Below, in pieces: positions 5,735 to 12,583 of a stretch of DNA of 12,583 nt. Both the position numbers and the translations under genes were made by a program. Position 1 is the stretch's first letter, and every line of letters starts with the position of its first letter. A model generated the notes under the pieces. The model was given only the letters and a program-made list of their open reading frames with translations. It searched no databases and had not been told where the DNA came from. Source of the DNA: Desulfuromusa sp. (GTDB lineage: Bacteria; Desulfobacterota; Desulfuromonadia; Desulfuromonadales; Geopsychrobacteraceae); assembly GCA_021157505.1 (NCBI GenBank), contig JAGGWI010000015.1:1-12583 (forward strand), given 5' to 3'.

Positions 5735-6757
5735 ATGATTCTACTTGCCCTTGAAAGTTCCTGTGATGAAACTGCAGCGGCCGTAGTTCGTGATGGTCGT
5801 CAGGTATTGTCCAATCTGATTTCGTCTCAGGTGGATTTACACGCGGTCTATGGTGGTGTCGTGCCGGAACTGGCATCCCGACGTCATCTTGAAGTGATTA
5901 ATCCATTGGTTGAAGAGGCCCTCAGTACAGCCGGGGTTAACCAGAGAGATCTGGAAGGAATTGTAGTGACGCGTGGACCGGGTTTGGTTGGCGCTTTGCT
6001 GGTTGGTGTGTCGTTTGCCAAGGCGTATGCCTACGCACTGAATATTCCCATGATCGGCGTCCATCACATAGAGGGACATATTCAGGCGATTCAACTTGAA
6101 AAAATAGTTGAGTATCCGTTTCTCGGGGTGGCCGTTTCAGGCGGTCATACCCACCTCTATCGAGTTGACGGGATTGGTCGTTATCAGTTGCTGGGACGGA
6201 CCGTTGATGATGCGGCCGGAGAGGCTTTTGACAAGGTTGCTAAAATGTTGGGTCTTGGTTATCCGGGTGGGCCGATTATCGATAACCTGGCCGCTGCTGG
6301 TGATGATGGCGGGATTATTTTCCCCCGACCAATGTTGAAAAAAAATAACTTTGACTTCAGCTTTTCAGGGATGAAAACCGCGGTTCTGAATTATCTGCAC
6401 CGTCTCGAAAAGCCTGCCGATGACCTCAGGATCAGCCAGATTGCTTGTGCTTTCCAAACTGCGGTTGTTGATGTTATTACGCAGAAAACTTTGCGTGCTG
6501 CAGAAGCAGAAAATTTAGATCGTATTGTTGTTTCCGGTGGTGTCGCCTGTAATTCTGGCTTGCGAAAAAGGTTCGCTGAATTGACGGTTTCAAGCGGCAT
6601 GGATGTGTTTTTTCCCGCCCCGATCCTTTGTGCAGATAACGGTGCCATGTTAGCTGTTGCCGGTGATTATTATTTATCCCGTGGTTTTTCATCCGGTCTC
6701 GATTTGAACGCTGTCTCCAACTGGCCGTTGGAACAGGTTCGCTGTGATTATAAGTAG
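5735..6757 (+). CDS. tsaD: tRNA N6-threonylcarbamoyladenosine transferase TsaD
   Basis: This 340-residue protein belongs to the Kae1/Qri7/YgjD family. It moves the threonylcarbamoyl group from threonylcarbamoyl-AMP to A37 of ANN-decoding tRNAs, working with TsaB and TsaE. Visible marks are the N-terminal LALESSCDET (4-13), GGVVPELASRRH (40-51), the metal ligands His111 and His115 in HIEGH, SGGHTHLY (135-142), DDAAGEAFDKVAK (158-170), SGMKTAVLN (211-219), SGGVACNSGLR (267-277) and Asp301 (CADNGAM). All expected ligands are present and the length is normal. The start is certain from the conserved N-terminus, yet the bases before the ATG are heptamer repeat units with no Shine-Dalgarno; the nearest AAGGAG is about 80 nt upstream. 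The DUF2062 gene begins 7 nt after the stop, so the two are cotranscribed. Confidence 0.97.
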   Translation: MILLALESSCDETAAAVVRDGRQVLSNLISSQVDLHAVYGGVVPELASRRHLEVINPLVEEALSTAGVNQRDLEGIVVTRGPGLVGALLVGVSFAKAYAYALNIPMIGVHHIEGHIQAIQLEKIVEYPFLGVAVSGGHTHLYRVDGIGRYQLLGRTVDDAAGEAFDKVAKMLGLGYPGGPIIDNLAAAGDDGGIIFPRPMLKKNNFDFSFSGMKTAVLNYLHRLEKPADDLRISQIACAFQTAVVDVITQKTLRAAEAENLDRIVVSGGVACNSGLRKRFAELTVSSGMDVFFPAPILCADNGAMLAVAGDYYLSRGFSSGLDLNAVSNWPLEQVRCDYK

Positions 6758-6764
6758 GGTATTT

Positions 6765-7256
6765 ATGTGGCGTCGCTGGGGTTTTTTCAGGCAGTTTAAA
6801 TTGAATCTAATTCAACTGGCGCGGCTGCGATCAGAACCTGATGCTGTTGGTCGTGGTATGGCGCTCGGTCTGTTTATTGGATTTACCCCCACTTTTGGGA
6901 TACAGACCTTGCTGGCCATTTTCTTTGCATTTTTGTTTCGTCAGAATAAAATCGCCACATTTGTTGGGGTCTGGGTCACCAACCCTCTGACCGCGCCGGT
7001 AATTTACAGTTTAGAGTACAAGATAGGTCGACTGTTGCTGGGTTTGCCACCACTTGGTGTAGACCAATTTCAGGGTGATTTGAACTGGTCGCTGGGAGCC
7101 CAAGTTGGTATGCCACTGCTGCTTGGCAGTTTGGTTCTAGGAATCCCATTTGCGATTATAGGCTATTCGGTGACGGTCCGTCTGGCTCCCAGTTTGCGGC
7201 AATGGCGTATCCCGCGTTGGCCGCGCAGACGTCATTTTCCAGATAATAAATTATGA
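6765..7256 (+). CDS. DUF2062 membrane protein
   Basis: This small protein (163 residues from ATG 6765) has the DUF2062 signature: GRGMALGLFIGFTPTFGIQ, then a hydrophobic segment LLAIFFAFLFRQNK and GVWVTNPLTAPVIYSLEYKIG. A second hydrophobic stretch (MPLLLGSLVLGIPFAIIGYS) follows, then a basic tail (WRIPRWPRRRH). Two to three membrane segments with a cytoplasmic arginine-rich end are likely. The family's function is not established; members often stand next to unrelated housekeeping genes. ATG 6765 has AGGG five bases upstream and sits just after the tsaD stop. A GTG at 6744, inside the end of tsaD, would add seven residues and cannot be excluded. Its TGA overlaps the rsmA ATG by four bases. 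Confidence 0.85.
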   Translation: MWRRWGFFRQFKLNLIQLARLRSEPDAVGRGMALGLFIGFTPTFGIQTLLAIFFAFLFRQNKIATFVGVWVTNPLTAPVIYSLEYKIGRLLLGLPPLGVDQFQGDLNWSLGAQVGMPLLLGSLVLGIPFAIIGYSVTVRLAPSLRQWRIPRWPRRRHFPDNKL

Positions 7257-8041
7257 GCCACCGAGCTAAAAAACGTTTTGGGCAACACTTTCTGCATGAT
7301 AGAACCGTTATCGATAAAATCATAGCAGCTGCCCAGCTTGATCCGCAGCAACAAGTGGTTGAAATTGGCCCGGGTCTGGGGGTGCTGACGGATGAGCTGT
7401 TAACGCGATCTGCCCATGTCCAGGTGATGGAAATTGATCGCGATCTCATTGCGCGGTTAGAGGCACGTAACGATTTACGTTTAACCGTCCATGCTGGAGA
7501 TGTTCTTAAACTCCCCTGGCGTGATTTTCTTCTCCAACCACCCTACACGTTAGTTGCAAACCTTCCTTATAATATATCCAGCCAGGTTGTTTTTCGCCTG
7601 ATTGAGCATCGTGACCTGTTTCAACGGATGGTACTGATGTTTCAACGTGAAGTGGGAGAACGGCTGGTTGCCACTCCCGGTGGTAAGGATTATGGGATTC
7701 TTTCGGTTCTCTGTCAGCTCTGGTTTGAGATTAAAACAGTCACCAGGGTTAAGCCGGGTGCATTTTCACCGCCACCTAAGGTTGATTCGATCGTCCTCCA
7801 GTTTCAGACACTGCAACAACCCCGGGTTGACCCGGTTGATGAAGTTCTATTTAAAAAAGTTGTCAAAGGGGCTTTTACCCAACGGCGAAAAACTTTACGC
7901 AATAGTCTTCTGGCCAGTGGTTTTACCGCTGAGGACATTGATATTTCACTGCAACAGGCGGGTATTTCACCGAGTTGTCGTGGCGAAACTCTTTCGCTGC
8001 AAAACTTTTCTGATCTCACCAAATCTTTTTTTAAAAAATAA
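7253..8041 (+). CDS. rsmA: 16S rRNA dimethyladenosine transferase RsmA (KsgA)
   Basis: This 262-residue SAM-dependent enzyme dimethylates the two adjacent adenines in the 3'-terminal hairpin of 16S rRNA (A1518 and A1519 in E. coli numbering) during small-subunit maturation. It shows the family N-terminus KKRFGQHFLHD (6-16), SAM motif I EIGPGLGVLT (37-46), the acidic Glu60 that holds the ribose, GDV with Asp83, and the catalytic NLPYNIS (103-109). Further marks are FQREVGERL (130-138), the PGAFSPPPKVDS loop (168-179) and FTQRRKTLRNSL near the C-terminus. The length is typical. The ATG overlaps the TGA of the DUF2062 gene (ATGA), with no clear Shine-Dalgarno of its own, so translation is probably coupled. 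With tsaD it makes this a small cluster for translation-apparatus modification. Confidence 0.97.
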   Translation: MSHRAKKRFGQHFLHDRTVIDKIIAAAQLDPQQQVVEIGPGLGVLTDELLTRSAHVQVMEIDRDLIARLEARNDLRLTVHAGDVLKLPWRDFLLQPPYTLVANLPYNISSQVVFRLIEHRDLFQRMVLMFQREVGERLVATPGGKDYGILSVLCQLWFEIKTVTRVKPGAFSPPPKVDSIVLQFQTLQQPRVDPVDEVLFKKVVKGAFTQRRKTLRNSLLASGFTAEDIDISLQQAGISPSCRGETLSLQNFSDLTKSFFKK

Positions 8042-8063
8042 ATCAAAAACTGACCGAACTTGC

Positions 8064-8092
8064 TTGAAAACTCTCAATTCGTGGTTTATTCT
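8064..8092 (+). promoter_or_regulatory. Possible promoter of the glutamate dehydrogenase gene
   Basis: TTGAAA (8064-8069, 5 of 6) and TATTCT (8087-8092, 4 of 6) are 17 bp apart in the 132-bp gap after rsmA. The optimal spacing and the long leader make an own promoter reasonable. I see no convincing terminator for rsmA: the short inverted repeat GAGAT/ATCTC near 8109-8125 lacks a T-tract directly after it, so read-through is also possible. Confidence 0.35.
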
Positions 8093-8173
8093 TTTGCTGT
8101 GCTGCTGGAGATAATTCCATCTCTAGTTAAGCATGAAAATATTCCCCTTTTTTGATGAATCAGGGAGATCAAC

Positions 8174-11100
8174 ATGAAAGTGACCGTGGCCCGTGGTGGT
8201 CGAACGTCAGCAGAACGAGATCAGCTTTTTCAACGTGAAACAATCGAACAGGAGTTGATCCGTCAAGGTCAGACCGCGGGTTTGCCAGCTTGTCTGAATC
8301 TGGCAAGTATTTTACGCCAGGAAATCCCGGTAAACTTCCTGTCCCGAATTACCCTGCCTGAGCTTGCAGGAAATCTACTGCAGGTCAGTGAGTTCCTTTC
8401 CCGGCGCAGTAACGATGAAATCAAGGTTAAATTACAGGCACAGGAAACACCCGGCCATTACTATCTGTTTACCAATGCTCCCGATGCAAATCATATTTTT
8501 TTCTCACTGCAGGAATATCTGCATCGTCGCTCACTCCATTTTCGAGTTATTTGTCACCCGATTTTATCTATTTTGCGTGAAAATGATTTATTGCAGCAGG
8601 TTGAAGAGGGGGTCAGCGATCTACCCCAGGAATCATTTGTCTGGATGGAGCTGGAACGTTTCCCTGCCAGTAGTGTCGGTGTTTTAGAGCAGGCAATTAC
8701 CACAATTATCTCTTCAGCGGTGACGATCTACACGGATCGTCCGGCGATGTTGAAGAAGATAGCTGGGCTTGGTGAGATCAAAGATTTGAGTCAATATCAG
8801 GATCTGTACGACTGGTTACAACAGGAAAATTATATACCGGTTGCAACCCGCAGTTATTTATACTCCCAAGGGGCGGATATAACGGAATTCTTAGAGGAGA
8901 CATCTGCGTCTCTGGGTTTAAAGCAGTTCTACGATCGTCCGTTTTATAAGGATGCACAGCCCGTCTCTTTAACTCCCGAAAAGGTTTTTCCACTTCTGGG
9001 GCATGGGAAAAGTGTGGACCTTGAAAAAACCGATCTGCGTTGTCCGCTGCACCGTTTTGAGCGTTTGACTTATATTGGTTTGCGAGAGGAATTGGCGGAT
9101 GGTCGTTATCGTGAACATTGCTTTTGGGGTTTTTATACCCAAAAAAGTATCGACGAAAATACGTTTTCAATCCCCCCCTTGCGAAAACGGATTGAACGGG
9201 CACAAAAACAGCTGAAAATTCCCCGTGACTGCCATAACTACCTTAAAACAATACAAATTATCAATAGCTTTCCTAAGGTTGAATTGTTTCTGATGGGCGA
9301 TATTGAATTGCGGCGGATGCTGCGTTCTTTTACCCAGATGCACCGGCAGGCAGGTATTAAAGTTGTTGTTGCTCCAAGTGCTGCAGAATCGGCGCTTACT
9401 CTGATGCTGATTATGCCGAATGAGTATTACCTGCCGGAACATATTGAGCGGATGGAGATTTATCTAAGACGTTATTTCAAGGCAGTTTCTGTTGAGTCAC
9501 ATCTGATCCACATGGCTTCTGATTATCTGAGTTTACATGTCAATATTCAACTACAAGAAAAAGAGATTAAGATCGACCTGGTTCAATTGGAGCAGGGCTT
9601 AACCCGGGTTACGATGCCCTGGAAATTGAAATTTCGGGCCTTACTTGAGAAAAATTTTTCCGCTGACTCTTTTGCAACCTGGGAGCGCTACAGTAAAGCA
9701 TTTAATAAAGATTATCGATCCAGAACACATCCACGTTTTGCCGTGCGTGATGTCCAAAATATTGAAAAACTGTTGGCTGACAAGAAGGATTCTTTTGATC
9801 TCTGGGGCCCATTTCACGAAGATGATGATTACTACAGACTGCAATACTACAGCTATAGTCGCAGTTATCTGAACGATCTAATGCCGTTTTTGCAGAATCT
9901 GGATCTTTGTGTGCTGCACGAAGTTGATTCAGATCTTAAGGTTGGTTCTGAGCAGATTTTTATCAAAAGTTTTGCTATTAAGCCCGGTAGCGATAACAGT
10001 CTGCCATTCAAGCAGATCAAGCAGCTGTTGCTGGATACTCTTCTGGCGATGAAGAACGGTGATGTGGAAAATGATTACCTGCATCGTTTGCAGCCACTGA
10101 CGGGACTTTCCTGGCGTGAAATCGATGTGTTTCGTGGCTATCGCAGTTATTATTTCCAGTTGGGCTGCCCCTTTACCAAGAAACGTGTTGCTGATGCATT
10201 GATCAATAATGCCAAGGTTGCCCATCTCCTTTATCGTTATTTTGAGGGGCGCTTTAAACCATCGGCTGAATTAGCAGATCCAATGACACGTGAGCTTGAA
10301 GTTCTGTCTCCCATCCGCCAGGAACTGGTCACGGCTCTTGAGGTTGTCAGCGATCCCAACGAAGATAAAATTCTGCGATCTTTGTTTAATCTGATTGACT
10401 CGACCATCAGAACCAATTTCTTTCTCCGTTATCAGCAGGACGATTATTTCTTCTCTTTTAAAATCAACGCCCTTGGTGTTATCGATATGCCGACGCCGCG
10501 ACCACTTTATGAAATCTACGTCCATTCTGCAACAATGGAAGGCCTCCATTTACGCGGCGGCAAGGTCGCCCGTGGCGGTATTCGCTGGTCGGATCGCCCG
10601 GATGATTTTAGAACTGAAATACTCGGGTTGGTCAAGGCGCAGATGACCAAGAATGCGGTGATTGTGCCCGAGGGTTCAAAAGGTGGTTTTGTTACCAAGC
10701 AGAGCAGTCCTGATCGGGACAAGATGGGTGAAATTGTTATCAAGGCCTATCAGACTTTGATGCGTGGTTTGCTTGATCTGACCGATAACCGGGTTGGTGA
10801 TGAAATTGTGCAGCCTGAAGGAATCATCACTTATGATGACTTTGATCCCTACCTGGTTGTCGCTGCCGATAAAGGGACGGCCCATTTGCCTGATACTGCG
10901 AATGCCGTCAGTGAATCTTATGGTTTCTGGTTGGGCGATGCTTTTGCCAGTGGCGGTTCGCATGGTTATGATCATAAACAGCTCGGGATTACCGCCCGTG
11001 GAGCCTGGGAGAGTGTTAAGCGGTCATTCCGGGAAATGGGGCACGATATTCAAACCGAACCTTTCACTGTTGTTGGTATTGGTGACATGAGTGGTGATGT

Positions 11101-12583
11101 GTTTGGAAATGGTATGTTGCTGTCAAAGCAAACCAAACTGTTGGCAGCATTTGATCACCGCCATATCTTCCTAGATCCCGATCCCGATCCGGAAAGTTCC
11201 CATAAAGAGAGAGCGCGGATGTTTGAACTGCCCCGTTCCAGTTGGGAAGATTACAACAAAGAGTTGATTTCTGAGGGTGGTGGGGTGTTTTCCCGGCAGT
11301 TGAAAGAAATCCCCTTGTCCCCTCAGGTCGCTGCATGGCTTGGGGTTCGTCAGGGGAGTATTGATGTCCCCGGTTTGATCAAATTGCTGCTGACTGCTCA
11401 AGTCGATCTGCTTTGGAACGGCGGAATTGGTACTTATGTCAAGTCTTCAACGCAGAGTAATGATGATGCCGGTGACCGTGCCAACGATGCAGTGCGCATT
11501 GACGGCGTGGAGCTGCGTGCCAAAGTTGTTGGTGAGGGTGGAAACCTTGGACTGACCCAGCTTGGGCGGACTGAATTTGCTCTGAATGGTGGTCATATTA
11601 ATAGCGATGCCATTGATAACTCCGCTGGCGTTGACTGTTCTGATCACGAAGTTAACTTGAAGATTTTATTACGTTTGTTGCGCCAGGAAGGGCACGTTAA
11701 GGATCTCAAAGAGGGTTATGCTTTTCTGGATGAGATGGAGGAGACTGTCTGCCTCGATGTCCTTGCTAACAACTATACTCAGACCCTCTCCCTTTCTCTG
11801 GATGAAATGCGTTGCAGCGAAGATGTAGAGCCTCATCTTGAATTAATGGACCGGTTAGGACGATCCGGTCTGCTTGATCGGCGGGGGGAATTTTTACCCA
11901 GTCGCAAAGAGGTTTCTACGCGACAGCCGAACCGTTTACTGCGACCGGAACTCTCTGTTCTGCTGGCTTATAGTAAAATGTTCCTGTTTAAAGCTCTGCT
12001 TGATTCTGAGTTGCCAGCGAATAGTGTTGTTTCGCAGTTACTGTTCGATTATTTCCCGCAGCAGGCCATTGATCGCTATCGTGATTCATTAACACGGCAT
12101 CCATTGGCTAAAGAAATTTCTGCAACCATATTGACCAATCGAGTGATTGATCAGGCGGGGAGCGCTTTCCTGCAGACCGTCAGTCGGATGACCGGTTCGC
12201 CTCAGGCTGAAGTTGCAAGTGCTTATCTGATTTTTGATAATATTATAGCTGGTCATGAACTCCGCCAGGCACTCTTTGCCCTGGATAATAAAATTTCTGC
12301 AGAACGACAATATAAACTGTTACTGAAGCTCGAAAATTTACTGAGTTTCTTCTGCTCTTCTGCTTTGGGCAATAATATGGCTATTCCGTCTTCTGAACAG
12401 GAATTAGAGCGGATCAGCCAAGAATTAAAACAGTATGCAGAATTTTTACCACAAATTCTTCCGGCCGATTCCTGGCGAGAGTGTGAACAATTACAGTTGC
12501 AGTTACAGGATGAGGGCTTACCCCCGGAGATTGCATCCCGGTATGCTGTCCTCGATTATATGGACGATTTCTTGCCTTTGATC
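8174..12583 (+). CDS. Large NAD-dependent glutamate dehydrogenase, 3' end outside the window
   Basis: The frame is open for 1470 codons to the window edge with no stop. It belongs to the roughly 1600-residue bacterial NAD-glutamate dehydrogenase family (GDH-180, as in Pseudomonas and Caulobacter), which mainly oxidises glutamate to 2-oxoglutarate and ammonia. The first 700 or so residues form the divergent N-terminal region, which in this family holds ACT-like regulatory folds. The catalytic part begins near 780: GGKVARGGIRWSD with Lys797, FRTEILGLVKAQMTKNA, and PEGSKGGF with Lys836. PDTANAVS and the nucleotide-binding VVGIGDMSGDVFGNGM (Gly968, Gly970, Gly973) follow. Next come HIFLDPDPDP, LWNGGIGTY, VGEGGNLGLTQLGR and DHEVNLKILL, all family hallmarks. 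The C-terminal helical region is under way at the edge, with roughly 100-150 residues missing by comparison with the family. ATG 8174 has AGGGA at 8162-8166 with 7-nt spacing. The gene may help the cell use amino acids as a carbon and nitrogen source. Confidence 0.95.
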   Translation, partial: MKVTVARGGRTSAERDQLFQRETIEQELIRQGQTAGLPACLNLASILRQEIPVNFLSRITLPELAGNLLQVSEFLSRRSNDEIKVKLQAQETPGHYYLFTNAPDANHIFFSLQEYLHRRSLHFRVICHPILSILRENDLLQQVEEGVSDLPQESFVWMELERFPASSVGVLEQAITTIISSAVTIYTDRPAMLKKIAGLGEIKDLSQYQDLYDWLQQENYIPVATRSYLYSQGADITEFLEETSASLGLKQFYDRPFYKDAQPVSLTPEKVFPLLGHGKSVDLEKTDLRCPLHRFERLTYIGLREELADGRYREHCFWGFYTQKSIDENTFSIPPLRKRIERAQKQLKIPRDCHNYLKTIQIINSFPKVELFLMGDIELRRMLRSFTQMHRQAGIKVVVAPSAAESALTLMLIMPNEYYLPEHIERMEIYLRRYFKAVSVESHLIHMASDYLSLHVNIQLQEKEIKIDLVQLEQGLTRVTMPWKLKFRALLEKNFSADSFATWERYSKAFNKDYRSRTHPRFAVRDVQNIEKLLADKKDSFDLWGPFHEDDDYYRLQYYSYSRSYLNDLMPFLQNLDLCVLHEVDSDLKVGSEQIFIKSFAIKPGSDNSLPFKQIKQLLLDTLLAMKNGDVENDYLHRLQPLTGLSWREIDVFRGYRSYYFQLGCPFTKKRVADALINNAKVAHLLYRYFEGRFKPSAELADPMTRELEVLSPIRQELVTALEVVSDPNEDKILRSLFNLIDSTIRTNFFLRYQQDDYFFSFKINALGVIDMPTPRPLYEIYVHSATMEGLHLRGGKVARGGIRWSDRPDDFRTEILGLVKAQMTKNAVIVPEGSKGGFVTKQSSPDRDKMGEIVIKAYQTLMRGLLDLTDNRVGDEIVQPEGIITYDDFDPYLVVAADKGTAHLPDTANAVSESYGFWLGDAFASGGSHGYDHKQLGITARGAWESVKRSFREMGHDIQTEPFTVVGIGDMSGDVFGNGMLLSKQTKLLAAFDHRHIFLDPDPDPESSHKERARMFELPRSSWEDYNKELISEGGGVFSRQLKEIPLSPQVAAWLGVRQGSIDVPGLIKLLLTAQVDLLWNGGIGTYVKSSTQSNDDAGDRANDAVRIDGVELRAKVVGEGGNLGLTQLGRTEFALNGGHINSDAIDNSAGVDCSDHEVNLKILLRLLRQEGHVKDLKEGYAFLDEMEETVCLDVLANNYTQTLSLSLDEMRCSEDVEPHLELMDRLGRSGLLDRRGEFLPSRKEVSTRQPNRLLRPELSVLLAYSKMFLFKALLDSELPANSVVSQLLFDYFPQQAIDRYRDSLTRHPLAKEISATILTNRVIDQAGSAFLQTVSRMTGSPQAEVASAYLIFDNIIAGHELRQALFALDNKISAERQYKLLLKLENLLSFFCSSALGNNMAIPSSEQELERISQELKQYAEFLPQILPADSWRECEQLQLQLQDEGLPPEIASRYAVLDYMDDFLPLI

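Noticed and set aside
8105..8126. rsmA terminator
   Set aside because: The GAGAT/ATCTC stem is only 5-6 bp and no T-tract follows it directly.

Overview
This is a chromosomal window of housekeeping genes from a moderate-G+C Gram-negative bacterium. The gene set suggests an anaerobe or facultative anaerobe of the Desulfuromonadales type (Desulfobacterota): an oxygen-independent adenosylcobalamin ribonucleotide reductase, a group V cysteine desulfurase, PIN-PhoH, tsaD and rsmA close together, and a very large NAD-glutamate dehydrogenase. The taxonomic guess is inference from gene content and style, not from a marker gene. There are no transposases, phage genes, tRNAs, rRNAs or CRISPR arrays.

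Layout. Positions 1-290 are non-coding. They hold an imperfect palindrome (7-86) and a strong intrinsic terminator (about 188-230) that acts on the minus strand. The minus-strand unit consists of nrdJ (2781 to 553) followed 4 bp later by a short eight-cysteine YcgN/YkgJ-type protein (548 to 291), and it ends at that terminator. The divergent intergenic region (2782-3103) carries a nrdJ promoter with a perfect TTGACA -35. Two NrdR-box-like palindromes lie 30 bp apart, one in the promoter spacer and one over the expected start of transcription, so nrdJ is probably repressed by NrdR.

The plus strand then carries a cysteine desulfurase (3104-4273), a PIN-PhoH ATPase (4313-5632, TTG start), tsaD (5735-6757), a DUF2062 membrane protein (6765-7256), rsmA (7253-8041) and the first 1470 codons of a large NAD-dependent glutamate dehydrogenase (8174 to the window edge). 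tsaD, the DUF2062 gene and rsmA are packed as one transcription unit; tsaD and rsmA serve translation (tRNA t6A and 16S rRNA dimethylation). The dehydrogenase has its own leader and Shine-Dalgarno.

The least ordinary item is the 102-bp phoH-tsaD gap. It consists almost entirely of 7-nt units in one unbroken register: a purine block ending in GG, then a block of CCTTGAA/CCTGAAA units that are roughly its reverse complement, running up to the tsaD start codon and leaving no Shine-Dalgarno there. No convincing new multi-gene system is visible. The other points of interest are the NrdR-nrdJ-cysteine-cluster arrangement and the palindrome at the left edge.
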